DNA from: an uncultured Verrucomicrobiota bacterium
GTDB taxonomy: Bacteria > Verrucomicrobiota > Kiritimatiellia > CAIQIC01 > Lenti-01
Length of the DNA: 64,000 nucleotides
NCBI GenBank assembly: GCA_937860055.1
Contig: CALMBO010000029.1
Location: 361,372-425,371, forward strand
Direction of reading: 5' to 3'
The notes under the pieces were generated by a model. The model did no database searches. It worked only from the letters and a program-made list of their open reading frames with translations, and was not told the DNA's origin. Made by a program: the position numbers and the translations under genes. Shown piece by piece: positions 34,522-44,198 of this stretch (the stretch's first letter is position 1; the number at the start of each line of letters is the position of its first letter).

Positions 34522-34656
34522 TTTTTCCACAGTGTGGAAAAAAGTTTTCCACAGTATGGAAAAATCGACCAAAGTTTTTCCATTCCGTGGAAAAAACGGC
34601 GAAAGTTTTTCCATTCCGTGGAAAAAACGGAAAAAGGTTTTCCATTCCGTGGAAAA
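34522..34656. repeat. Five TTTTCCA-N5-TGGAAAA palindromes
   Basis: Copies at about 34522-34542 (spacer CAGTG), 34545-34564 (CAGTA), 34575-34596, 34606-34627 and 34638-34656 (the last three all TTCCG). The three TTCCG copies are spaced about 31 bp apart and look like recent tandem copies. The cluster starts 7 bp after the nifS stop and fills the gap up to the 50-bp repeats. Confidence 0.9.
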
Positions 34657-34663
34657 GCGGCAT

Positions 34664-35869
34664 TCACGCGTTTTCGCGCGGACAGTTCCGCTTCTGGTCC
34701 CAGTAGGGCGACATGTTCCGCAGGTTCGCCACCACCTTCGGGAACACCTCCGCGATCCGCTTCACTTCGGCCTCCGTCGTGTAGGCGCTGAAGCTCAGCC
34801 GCACCGACCCGTGCATCGCCGTGAACGGCACGCCCATCGCCTTCAGCACGTGGCTCGGCTCCAGCGACCCGCTGGAGCACGCGCTGCCCGTGCTCGCGCA
34901 GATGCCATAGCCGTTCAGCTCGTAGAGGATGCTCTCCCCCTCGATGAAATGGCACGCCATGTTCAGGGTGTTCGGCGTGCGCCGCACCCCGCGCCCGTTC
35001 ACCTCCACGTACGGCACCGCCCGGAGGATCTCCTCCTCCAGCCCGTCGCGGAGGCGCCCGATGCGCTCCATGCCGGCCGCGTGCTCCGCCGCCAGCCGGC
35101 ACGCCCGGGCCAATCCAACGATGTACGGCACGTTCTCCGTCCCGCCGCGGCGCCCGCCCTCCTGGTGCCCGCCCAGCAGGTAGGGGCGCAGCGGCGTGCC
35201 CCGCCGCACGAACAGCGCGCCCACGCCCTTCGGCGCATGCATCTTGTGCCCCGAAAACGACAGCAGGTCCACGTGCGCCATCTCCCCGGCCAGGTCCAGC
35301 GGCAGCTTGCCCGCCGTCTGCGTCGCATCCGTGTGGAACACGATCCCGGCGTCCGTGTCCTTCGCGATCCGCGCCCACTCGCCCACCGGCCAGACCACGC
35401 CCGTCTCGTTGTTCGCGTGCATCAGGCTCACCAGCAGGGTGTCCGGCCGCAGCGCCCGCACGTAGTCCGCCGTCGCGATCTGCCCCTGCCGGTCCACCGG
35501 CAGGATCGTCACCTCGAAGCCCCGCCGCTGCATCTCGCGGCAGACCTCCAGCACGGCCGGATGCTCCACCGCGCTCGTCACGATGTGCCTCCGCTTCGGA
35601 TTCGCCGCCGCCACCCCGAAGATCGCCGCGTTGTTGCTCTCCGTCGCGCACGACGTGAACACCACCTCCGACGCCTCCGCCCCGCCCAGGAATTCCGCCA
35701 CCGTCTTCCGCGCCGCCTTCAGCGCCCCCGCCACCCGCAGCGCCGGCTCGTACATCGAGCTCGGATTGAAGAATTCCGGACCGAAATACGGCTGCATCGC
35801 CTCGACCACCTCCGGGGCCACCGGCGTCGTCGCGTTGTTGTCCGCAAAAATCAGCTGGGCATCGCTCAT
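34664..35869 (-). CDS. nifS: Cysteine desulfurase, NifS type
   Basis: PLP enzyme that takes sulfur from cysteine to build Fe-S clusters on the adjacent NifU. The 401-residue product has DNNATTPVAPEV at the start, the cofactor Asp181 in FHTDATQTAGK, the PLP lysine Lys209 in SFSGHKMHAPKG and the persulfide-bearing Cys331 in STGSACSSGSLEPSH. Its length and the sequence of this last loop match NifS/IscS class I enzymes. Starts 16 bp after nifU with GGAAGG upstream. Five palindromic repeats follow its stop. Confidence 0.94.
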   Translation of the reverse strand: MSDAQLIFADNNATTPVAPEVVEAMQPYFGPEFFNPSSMYEPALRVAGALKAARKTVAEFLGGAEASEVVFTSCATESNNAAIFGVAAANPKRRHIVTSAVEHPAVLEVCREMQRRGFEVTILPVDRQGQIATADYVRALRPDTLLVSLMHANNETGVVWPVGEWARIAKDTDAGIVFHTDATQTAGKLPLDLAGEMAHVDLLSFSGHKMHAPKGVGALFVRRGTPLRPYLLGGHQEGGRRGGTENVPYIVGLARACRLAAEHAAGMERIGRLRDGLEEEILRAVPYVEVNGRGVRRTPNTLNMACHFIEGESILYELNGYGICASTGSACSSGSLEPSHVLKAMGVPFTAMHGSVRLSFSAYTTEAEVKRIAEVFPKVVANLRNMSPYWDQKRNCPRENA

Positions 35870-35885
35870 GGGGCGCCTTCCCGCG

Positions 35886-36824
35886 TCATACCGGGATCAC
35901 CTGGATCCGCTCGTCCACCTGGTCCTTCAGCGTCCGCTCGACGATCAGCTGCAGGGTCCGCGAGGCCCCCATGCAGCCGGCGCACATGCCCCGCAGGGAG
36001 CAGTAGACCTTCCAGTCCTTGATGTCCACCAGCTCGATGTCCCCCCCGTCGCCCTTCAGCACGGGGCGGACGGTCTCGTCGATCACCTTCTCGATCTTGC
36101 GGTAGAGCTGGAACACCGAGGGGCCCGCCTCCGCCACCGGGGCCGCCGCCACCGTCGTCGGCGCCGGCTCGCCGGTCCCCCACGTCTCGTTCAGGATGTC
36201 CTGCAGTCCGCCCGGCGCATAGCGGCACGCCCCGCACATCCCGCCGGCCTTCAGCGCGGAAACGATGTCCTCGATCGTCCGCAGGTTCAGCTCCTTGATC
36301 TTCCGGCGCAGGTAGGGTTCCGTGATGCTGAAGCACTTGCAGACGATGCGCCCGTCGTCGTCCGCCGTCTCGCCCGTGAGCTTCACGCCGTGCGCGGCCA
36401 GGTCCACGCCGCGCTTCTTCGCCCAGTCGACCACCGCGACCTCCAGCGCCTCGGCGCCCATCACCGAACAATGGATCTTCTGCTGCGGCAGGCCCTCGAG
36501 GAAATCCACGATGTCCTGGTTCTTGATCTTCAGCGCCTCGATCGGGGTCAGCCCGTGCCCCTCGATCAGCGCGCACAGCGCCTCCGAGGCCGCGATCGCC
36601 GACGTGCAGCCGAACGTGAGGTATTTGGCTTCTACGATGACGTCCTTCAGCGGGTCCGCGTTCTTCTTCACGCGGAACGTGAATTTCAGCGCGTCTCCGC
36701 ACACGATGGAGCCGTGCTGGCCCACGCCATCGGCGTTCTCGATCTCCCCCAGGTGCGTGCCGGGCTTCCCCTGCACCGCATCCATGAAGATCCGCTTCGT
36801 CTTTTCGCTGTATTCCCAAGCCAT
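35886..36824 (-). CDS. nifU: Fe-S cluster scaffold NifU, full three-domain form
   Basis: Scaffold on which NifS-derived sulfur and iron are assembled. The 312 residues contain all three modules: an IscU-type N-domain (Cys42, Cys73, Cys119), a central BFD-type [2Fe-2S] domain (CKC at 162-164, CGAC at 197-200) and a C-terminal Nfu domain (CAGC at 281-284). No nitrogenase gene is in the window, and NifU-NifS pairs serve as the general Fe-S system in some anaerobes (known for Helicobacter and Entamoeba). Starts 75 bp after the GT2 gene. Confidence 0.95.
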   Translation of the reverse strand: MAWEYSEKTKRIFMDAVQGKPGTHLGEIENADGVGQHGSIVCGDALKFTFRVKKNADPLKDVIVEAKYLTFGCTSAIAASEALCALIEGHGLTPIEALKIKNQDIVDFLEGLPQQKIHCSVMGAEALEVAVVDWAKKRGVDLAAHGVKLTGETADDDGRIVCKCFSITEPYLRRKIKELNLRTIEDIVSALKAGGMCGACRYAPGGLQDILNETWGTGEPAPTTVAAAPVAEAGPSVFQLYRKIEKVIDETVRPVLKGDGGDIELVDIKDWKVYCSLRGMCAGCMGASRTLQLIVERTLKDQVDERIQVIPV

Positions 36825-36899
36825 GGTTTCCTGCCTTCCGGTCAGCAGGAAGATACGCCCATCCCGCTGTTTTTCAAATCTTTCGGCGCGCGGGGAGGG

Positions 36900-37622
36900 T
36901 CACCCCTGGTCCTCCAGCCGCCGCCCGCGCCGCAGGATCTTCCACCCCTTCGTGAACAGCCGCCGGAAGAACGGGGGACAGTCGCCCACATGGCTGATCA
37001 CCAGCGCCCGGTTCACGTACCGGAAGTCGCAGGCCGCGCTCATCCGCTTCCAGAGGTCGTAGTCGTCGAAATAGTCTTCGGGATTCCAGCCCCCCACCTG
37101 CTCGATCAGCGACTTCTTGTGCACCACGTTCGCCGTGTTGATGAAGTTGTAGCGCATCAGCTTCTCGCGGCTCCACCGGTGCAGCCACGGCTGGAAGGGA
37201 TTCCCGAGGATCCGCCTCCCCGTCGCCTTGTCGCGGTACTGGCAGCGGCAGTAGAAAACAGGCTGCTCCGGATGCTTCGCCGCCTCGCCCATCATCACCC
37301 GCAGGAAATCCGGACGGTACTCGTCGTCGTCGTCCAGATAGGCGATGTAGGGCGCCTTCGCCATCTGGAAGACGCCGTGGTTCTTGGCGATCGCCCCGTG
37401 GGCGCGCGGCGGCGACTTCACCGGCAGGTTGTAGAACCGCAGGCGCGGATCCCCGTACGACGCCACCACCGCCCCGCTGTCGTCCGGCGTGCAGTCGCCC
37501 ACGATGCACATCTCCCAGTCGTCGAATCCCCGCTGCGCGAGGACCGATGCGATGGCGCGCCGCAGCACCGCCGAGCGGTTGTACGTGCTCGTGACGATGC
37601 TGACCTTCGGCTCGGCGCCCAT
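36900..37622 (-). CDS. GT2-family glycosyltransferase
   Basis: A 240-residue single-domain GT-A enzyme. Core motifs are VSIVTSTYNRSAVLRRAIASVL, CIVGDCTPDDS and AYLDDDDEYRPDFL (the DxD-type motif). FDDYDLWKRMSAACDFRYVN follows, with the acidic residue expected for the catalytic base. It is placed between the ACT-domain gene and nifU, an unusual setting; substrate unknown. Confidence 0.88.
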   Translation of the reverse strand: MGAEPKVSIVTSTYNRSAVLRRAIASVLAQRGFDDWEMCIVGDCTPDDSGAVVASYGDPRLRFYNLPVKSPPRAHGAIAKNHGVFQMAKAPYIAYLDDDDEYRPDFLRVMMGEAAKHPEQPVFYCRCQYRDKATGRRILGNPFQPWLHRWSREKLMRYNFINTANVVHKKSLIEQVGGWNPEDYFDDYDLWKRMSAACDFRYVNRALVISHVGDCPPFFRRLFTKGWKILRRGRRLEDQG

Positions 37623-37635
37623 GTCCCGTTCCCGC

Positions 37636-38049
37636 CTACAGCGCCTTCAGGACGTCCAGCGCCGCCCGGATGTCCGACGGCACCAGCACGATCGACTTCT
37701 CGTCCCCCGGCCCGCCCGAGGAATAGCCGTATTCGATGTTGAGGTTGTTCCGGGCCAGCAGCTCCAGCACCCGCCCCAGCTCGCCCGGCTCGTTCGGCAC
37801 GCGGATCAGCAGGACCTCGCGCGCGGCCACCAGCTCGCCGGAATCCTCCACCAGCTGCCGGGCCTTCTCGGTGTCGTCCACGATCAGCCGCGCATAGCCG
37901 TGGCCTTCCGTGTCCGCCAGCGTCAGCCCGTAGATGTTCACCCCGTGCCGCCCCAGGAACGTCGCCAGCGCCGCCAGGGTCCCCTTCCGGTTGTCGATGT
38001 ACACCGTCAGCTGGGTGCCCTTGGAGAACACGATTTTCGACCCGCCCAT
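37636..38049 (-). CDS. Tandem ACT-domain protein
   Basis: A 137-residue protein made of two ACT domains: QLTVYIDNRKGTLAALATFLGRHGVNIYGLTLADT (about 13-47) and LLIRVPNEPGELGRVLELLARNNLNIEYGYSS (about 80-111). ACT pairs bind amino acids and regulate their synthesis. The gene starts 10 bp after dapL, so a link to lysine/diaminopimelate or other amino acid control is plausible. No catalytic domain is present. Confidence 0.87.
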   Translation of the reverse strand: MGGSKIVFSKGTQLTVYIDNRKGTLAALATFLGRHGVNIYGLTLADTEGHGYARLIVDDTEKARQLVEDSGELVAAREVLLIRVPNEPGELGRVLELLARNNLNIEYGYSSGGPGDEKSIVLVPSDIRAALDVLKAL

Positions 38050-38059
38050 GGCCCCTCCT

Positions 38060-39286
38060 TCAGAAGACCAGCCCGGCTGTCGCGAGGCGCCGGCCCAGTT
38101 CCTCCAGGACGCGGGCGTCGTCCGCCCGGCCCGCCGACTCGAAGGTCGCGCCGAAACGCAGATAGGCCCCCGCGTCGTCCCACGGCACCGTCGAAATGCC
38201 ATGCTCCTTGATCAGGTACTGCGAGGCCTCCTCCGCGCTGGCGAAGACCCGCCCGCCCGCCGCCCCCTTCGGCGCCGGCACGTACAGGTAGAACGTCCCG
38301 CCCGGCATCTTCGCCTGGAATCCCGCCGCCTTCAGCACCTTCACCAGCCCGCGCAGGCGCCGCTGGTAGTGCGCGCGGATCTTCTCCGACAGCCGGATGT
38401 CCGCGATGCCCGCGCAGGCCGCCATCTGGATGGCCTTGAACTGGCCGCTGTCGATGTTGTCCTTCACTTCGGCCACCGCCGACACCACCCGCGCCGAGCC
38501 CGCCACGAATCCCAGCCGCCAGCCCGTCATGTTGTAGCTCTTGCTCATCGAGTGCAGCTCGATCGCCGCCTCCTTGCCGCCCGGCCGCGACAGGATCGAC
38601 AGGCGCTCGCGCCCGTAGATCAGCGTCGCATACGCCGCGTCCTGCACGATCAGGATGTTGTGCCGGTGCGCGAACGCGATCAGCTCGTCGAAGAACTCCT
38701 CCGTCGCCGCCGCCCCCGTCGGGTTGTTCGGATAGTTCACGTAGAACAGCTTCACCCGCGACAGGTCGATCAGCCGCAGCGCCTTCAGGTCGGGGAAGAA
38801 CTTGTTCTTCGCCAGCAGCGGCACCGGAATGACCGTTCCGCCCAGGTACCGGGTGTGCGTCGCCATCACCGGATATCCCGGGGTCGTCGCCAGCACCGAA
38901 TCGCCCGGGTTCACGAAGCACAGCGGGAGCATCGCCAGCGCCGGCTTCGAGCCGATCGTGTGGTTGATCTCCGTCGCCGGATCCAGGTCCGTCACCCCGA
39001 AGAAATCGGCCATGTACTTGGCGGCGGCCGCCTTGAATTCCGCGATGCCGTTGTCCGCATAGCCCCGGTTCGCCGGATCGTCCACCGCCTTCTTCAGCGC
39101 CTGGCGGATCGCCTTCGGCGCCATCTGGTCCGGCTCGCCCACGCCGAAATCCAGCATCTCCACGTCCGGATGCGCCTCGCGCGCCGCCCGCTTCGCCCGC
39201 TTGATCTTCTCGAACTTGTAGATCGCCGTGCTCTGGCCGAAATTCACCCCGCCGATCCGTTCCGCAAACAATTTTTGGATTTCCAT
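38060..39286 (-). CDS. dapL: LL-diaminopimelate aminotransferase
   Basis: Converts tetrahydrodipicolinate to LL-diaminopimelate in one step for lysine and peptidoglycan synthesis. The 408-residue fold-type I aminotransferase shows LDFGVGEPDQMAP, NHTIGSKPALAMLPLCFVNPGD, FYVNYPNNPTGAAAT and the PLP lysine in SMSKSYNMTGWRLGF. The pattern is closer to DapL than to AspC. I use ATG 39286 (MEIQKLFAERI), with AAGGGAAAC just upstream. DapL is the usual route in Chlamydiae and many Verrucomicrobia. Likely promoter in the 176-bp divergent gap with azoR. Confidence 0.88.
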   Translation of the reverse strand: MEIQKLFAERIGGVNFGQSTAIYKFEKIKRAKRAAREAHPDVEMLDFGVGEPDQMAPKAIRQALKKAVDDPANRGYADNGIAEFKAAAAKYMADFFGVTDLDPATEINHTIGSKPALAMLPLCFVNPGDSVLATTPGYPVMATHTRYLGGTVIPVPLLAKNKFFPDLKALRLIDLSRVKLFYVNYPNNPTGAAATEEFFDELIAFAHRHNILIVQDAAYATLIYGRERLSILSRPGGKEAAIELHSMSKSYNMTGWRLGFVAGSARVVSAVAEVKDNIDSGQFKAIQMAACAGIADIRLSEKIRAHYQRRLRGLVKVLKAAGFQAKMPGGTFYLYVPAPKGAAGGRVFASAEEASQYLIKEHGISTVPWDDAGAYLRFGATFESAGRADDARVLEELGRRLATAGLVF

Positions 39287-39462
39287 CGTTTCCCTTGCCT
39301 TTCCAAAATCGCCCTGATTATTCATGCTCCGCCGCCTTTGTCCACCGCTTTCCGGCCCTCCCCCCCCCTTCCCCGCCGAATTTTAGCATTGTCTTCCCCC
39401 TCCCTTTTGTGGCATCAACGGCCAACTTATGTTCGTTTCATTACCCGAATAGGAGCACCCGG

Positions 39463-40101
39463 ATGAATGTCTTGCATGTGATTGCCAACCCGCGCCCGGC
39501 GGAAACATCGACCTCCAAGAAGCTGGCCTTCGAATTCTTCGCCGCCCTCACGGAGAAGAACCCCGATGTCGTCGTCAACAACATCGACCTCTACCAGGCC
39601 AAGCCCCCCTATGTGAGCGCCGAAGCCCTCAACTACTTCTGGGGCCCCGTCGCCAATCCCTCCTACATCCCCACCAAGGCCGAGGAGACCGCCGCCAATT
39701 TCTCCAACAACAACGCCCAGACCCTGATGGATGCGGATGTCCTCGTCCTCACCATGCCGGTCTGGCTCAACAGCATGCCGGCCATCCTCAAGGCCTGGCT
39801 CGACCAGCTCCTCGTTCCCGGCAAGATGTTCACCTTCGGCGCCGAAGGAATCGTCCCCACCCACCACCTCCGCACCGTCGTCCTCCTCGTCTCCTCCGAC
39901 CAGGTCTACAAGGAAGGCGATGTCCGCGACGGCCTCACCCCCGCCATCCGCGCCATCTTCGCCTATATCGGGGTCGAAGACATCCAGATCGCCTGGGCCG
40001 ACGGCCAGGACGCCTCCCGCCATTTCGATTCCAACGAACGGCGCGAAATGGCCATCGAGGCCGCCAAGGAAATCGCCGAGGACATCGCCGGCCTGGCTTG
40101 A
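39463..40101 (+). CDS. azoR: FMN-dependent NADH-azoreductase
   Basis: Flavodoxin-like quinone/azo reductase, cytoplasmic, 212 residues. It has VLHVIANPRPAETSTSKKLAFEFF (FMN-phosphate loop), VLTMPVWLNSMPAILKAWLDQL and the MFTFGAEGIVPTHH segment, all typical of AzoR. The ATG at 39463 has AGGAG seven bases upstream. A good terminator follows, so it is probably a single-gene unit. Confidence 0.92.
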   Translation: MNVLHVIANPRPAETSTSKKLAFEFFAALTEKNPDVVVNNIDLYQAKPPYVSAEALNYFWGPVANPSYIPTKAEETAANFSNNNAQTLMDADVLVLTMPVWLNSMPAILKAWLDQLLVPGKMFTFGAEGIVPTHHLRTVVLLVSSDQVYKEGDVRDGLTPAIRAIFAYIGVEDIQIAWADGQDASRHFDSNERREMAIEAAKEIAEDIAGLA

Positions 40102-40118
40102 CGCCTTCCGCCCCTCCG

Positions 40119-40148
40119 CTCCGCCGGCTTTCCGGCGGAGCTTTTTTT
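40119..40148 (+). terminator. Rho-independent terminator after azoR
   Basis: A 9-bp perfect stem CTCCGCCGG / CCGGCGGAG (40119-40127 and 40132-40140) with a 4-base loop, then CTTTTTTT. It begins 17 bp after the azoR stop. The only classic terminator with a long T tract seen in the window. Confidence 0.92.
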
Positions 40149-40187
40149 AGGCACGAACGAACATCTCCCGCAACGGAGCCGCCCCGC

Positions 40188-40763
40188 ATGAATCCAGAAC
40201 CCAACCTCATCGGCCCCCGCATCCGCCAGCTCCGCGAACACCGCGAATGGTCCGTGGAAGCCCTGGCCCGGCAAAGCGGATGCTCCCCCGAAATGATCGC
40301 CGCCCTTGAGGCCGGCGACCTCGTCCCCTCCCTCACCCCCCTCCTCCGCCTCGCCCGCGGCCTGGGCGTCCGCCTCGGCACCCTCCTCGACGACCAGTCG
40401 CAGGACGGCCCCGCCATCGTCCGCCGCGGCGACGCCGGCGCCGCCATCCATTTCTCCGGCAACGACCCCTCCCGCAAACGCAGCACGCTCGACTTCCACC
40501 CCCTCGCCCCCCGCAAGGCCGCGCGCAACATGGAGCCTTTCCTGATCGACGTCCATCCCGCCCAGGGCGAGGTCGCCCTCAACGACCACGAGGGCGAGGA
40601 GTTCATCTTCGTCCTCTCCGGCCGCATCGAGATCCGCTACGGCAAGGATACCCACCAGCTCGCCGCCGGCGACAGCATCTACTACGAATCCGCCGTCCCC
40701 CACCATGTCCACGCCCTGGACGGCGATGCCCGGATCCTCGCCGTCGTCTACGCCCCCGCCTGA
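40188..40763 (+). CDS. XRE-family HTH plus cupin transcriptional regulator
   Basis: A 191-residue regulator. Residues about 9-65 are an XRE helix-turn-helix (IGPRIRQLREHREWSVEALARQSGCSPEMIAALEAG). Residues about 110-185 are a cupin-2 barrel with HEGEEFIFVLSGRIEI and AVPHHVHA metal-type residues. In Bacteroidetes and Verrucomicrobia this regulator type often sits directly before an AMP-forming acyl-CoA synthetase, as here (50 bp apart). It probably senses a fatty acid or acyl-CoA, by inference. GGAG lies nine bases before the ATG. Confidence 0.9.
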   Translation: MNPEPNLIGPRIRQLREHREWSVEALARQSGCSPEMIAALEAGDLVPSLTPLLRLARGLGVRLGTLLDDQSQDGPAIVRRGDAGAAIHFSGNDPSRKRSTLDFHPLAPRKAARNMEPFLIDVHPAQGEVALNDHEGEEFIFVLSGRIEIRYGKDTHQLAAGDSIYYESAVPHHVHALDGDARILAVVYAPA

Positions 40764-40813
40764 TGCCCGTGAATCTCGAATTTCATATTTGAAATCTCAA
40801 ATCCGGACCTGCC

Positions 40814-42544
<1,731 letters not shown>

Positions 42545-42595
42545 TCCTTCGCCCCCTCAACACCCCATTATGCGGGGGAAGGCGGCCCATGGGAA

Positions 42596-42612
42596 TTTTC
42601 CACGCTGGAAAA
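42596..42612. repeat. Short variant palindrome TTTTCCA-N3-TGGAAAA
   Basis: TTTTCCACGCTGGAAAA: same arms as the other palindromes but with a three-base spacer (CGC). It lies in the 86-bp convergent gap, 51 bp after the acyl-CoA synthetase stop and 18 bp after the stop of the cysteine-cluster gene. Confidence 0.7.
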
Positions 42613-42630
42613 TCCTGGAGGCCGGCATCC

Positions 42631-42936
42631 TCAGTGGAGGGAAAACCCCGGACATCCATCGACCTTCCATCCGTGCGGAAAATCGCGGCACTGTCTCGGG
42701 CGCGCGGCGTAGATGCGGCACCGGCCTTCGGCATCGAGGAACTCGCAGGCGCCGCCGGGCGCTTCCTTCAGGGTGAGCTGCGCGCGGTTGCGTGCCAGCA
42801 CGGCATGCGTTTCGATGAACGCCCCCTCCGGCATCCCCAGCGCCGCCGCCGCCGCGGCGATATCGGCCTTCTCCAGCAGCACCGATCCGGGCCACCGGCA
42901 GCAGGCCCCGCAACGCTGACACACAAAGGAAGACAT
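42631..42936 (-). CDS. YkgJ/UPF0153-type cysteine-cluster protein
   Basis: A 101-residue protein with the CxxCxxCC metal motif (Cys6, Cys9, Cys12, Cys13) and further cysteines at 64, 73, 83 and 95 (CEFLDAEGRC, RQCRDFP, DGCPGF). Family members bind zinc or iron; molecular role unknown. It begins 35 bp after the ExbD-like gene in the same direction and may be the last gene of the motor operon. Confidence 0.85.
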   Translation of the reverse strand: MSSFVCQRCGACCRWPGSVLLEKADIAAAAAALGMPEGAFIETHAVLARNRAQLTLKEAPGGACEFLDAEGRCRIYAARPRQCRDFPHGWKVDGCPGFSLH

Positions 42937-42971
42937 GGAAACCGGACCGGAAAGGCGGCATCCCGCGGGAA

Positions 42972-43598
42972 CTATTGCATGAAGATGCGTTCGCCGCCGG
43001 GGCCGATCATGATGGGGTTCTTCTCGTCCTGCAATTCGCAGGCGACATTGATGTTGCGGACCCACGCCATGTTGCGCGCCCGCTGAAACACCCGGTAGCT
43101 GTCCGGACGCACCAGGAAGCAGATGAACTGGGTCGCCGGGTCGATCTTTGCCAGCCGGGATCCATACCACTTGTCCGCCGTTTCTTCCTTCTGGTTTTTC
43201 AGCGGATAGCCTTCGGCCTCGGGAATCGGCAACAGGACATATTTGCCCATCAGCGCATAGGTGTAGTCCAGCCGGTGCCCGTCCATCTCGATGGTCGTCT
43301 GGGCGGCCGCCTTCAGGAATTCAGCCTCGTCGCCGCTCACCCGCTCTTTCAGTTCTTCCGTCTTGGTGTCGCAGGCTTTCTTCAGCTCCTCGACCGAAAT
43401 CTGGAACAACTGGTCCTTGCGGCACTCGAAGAACACCGGGCTCTTGTCGTCCGACGTCATTTCCTTCGGCGTCGCCACCAGCACGGTGATCTGGGAGGCA
43501 TCGATGCCCGTCAGCAAGATGATCAAGACCAGCACGCCCAGGATGCAGGTCATCAGGTCCGTGAAGGAGCTCAAATCCATTGAAGGGCCGGATGCCAT
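42972..43598 (-). CDS. ExbD/TolR-like protein with Asp at the proton-binding position
   Basis: A 208-residue protein with one N-terminal membrane helix (about 15-34) and a large extracytoplasmic domain. The segment SSFTDLMTCILGVLVLIILL places Asp14 at the head of the helix, where ExbD, TolR and MotB carry the essential proton-accepting Asp. It aligns without gaps with the next protein (F-T-D-x6-LGVL versus F-Q-N-x6-IGVL). The extracytoplasmic part is longer than TolR and unlike MotB, with no peptidoglycan-binding OmpA domain seen. Starts 3 bp after the neighbouring ExbD-like gene. Function in the complex is inferred. Confidence 0.78.
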   Translation of the reverse strand: MASGPSMDLSSFTDLMTCILGVLVLIILLTGIDASQITVLVATPKEMTSDDKSPVFFECRKDQLFQISVEELKKACDTKTEELKERVSGDEAEFLKAAAQTTIEMDGHRLDYTYALMGKYVLLPIPEAEGYPLKNQKEETADKWYGSRLAKIDPATQFICFLVRPDSYRVFQRARNMAWVRNINVACELQDEKNPIMIGPGGERIFMQ

Positions 43599-43601
43599 GG
43601 C

Positions 43602-44198
43602 CTATTTTCCTTCCTCGCCAGCGGTTCCGCCGGCTTCCGGGGCTGCGGCTTCGCCGCCGCCTTCTCCCGCCGTCTCTCCGCCGCCACTGGCTTCCTCGGC
43701 CGGGGCAGAGGGAGTGTCGACGCCGGCCACCAGGATCTCCCGTCCGGCATCCCAGGGCTCGAAACCCACATCGACGCCCCGGTCCCGGATGACCTGGCGG
43801 AGCTTGCGCTGGAACGTGGCGCTTCCCGGCCGCAACAGCAGCACGACATAGCGCACGCTCTTCACCCGTTCCACGTCGTCCAGGAACTTCTCGAAGTCGT
43901 TCCCCTCGAACATCAGGTCCCGGGCCGCGATTTCCTTCTTTTCAGGATAGATGATGAGCTTCGTCGGCTCCACGTCCACATAGATGGGATCCTGCCGCAT
44001 GTTCTGGAACTTGGGCGGAATGAACTCGGCATCCTCGTCTTCGCCGTAGACGGCGCCCGTCACCAGCGCGCCGATCTTGATGTTTTCCGGGTTGCTGATG
44101 ATGGTCAGCACGTTGCTGACCAGCATCATCATCAACACGCCGATCAGCATCAGCACGATGTTCTGGAAGCCGGAAGAATCGAAATCGGCCTGTTTCAT
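43602..44198 (-). CDS. ExbD/TolR-like protein with Asn at the proton-binding position
   Basis: A 198-residue protein with one N-terminal helix (about 13-33) and an extracytoplasmic domain. DFDSSGFQNIVLMLIGVLMM aligns to the partner protein, but the key Asp is Asn13; the upstream Asp (Asp7 here, Asp8 in the partner) is shared. VRYVVLLLRPGSATFQRKLRQVIRDRGVDVGFEPW resembles the TolR/ExbD fold core. The C-terminal 45 residues are Gly/Ala/Glu-rich and probably disordered. Its ATG overlaps the propeller gene stop by ATGA. A non-protonatable partner subunit is the simplest reading. Confidence 0.78.
   Translation of the reverse strand: MKQADFDSSGFQNIVLMLIGVLMMMLVSNVLTIISNPENIKIGALVTGAVYGEDEDAEFIPPKFQNMRQDPIYVDVEPTKLIIYPEKKEIAARDLMFEGNDFEKFLDDVERVKSVRYVVLLLRPGSATFQRKLRQVIRDRGVDVGFEPWDAGREILVAGVDTPSAPAEEASGGGETAGEGGGEAAAPEAGGTAGEEGK

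Noticed and set aside
1675..34656. TTTTCCA palindromes as a CRISPR array
   Set aside because: The units are about 20 bp with irregular gaps of 2-15 bp, no unique 30-bp spacers and no cas genes; copies are in separate gaps kilobases apart.
35886..36824. NifU-NifS as evidence for nitrogen fixation
   Set aside because: No nitrogenase structural or cofactor gene in the window, and neighbours are unrelated.
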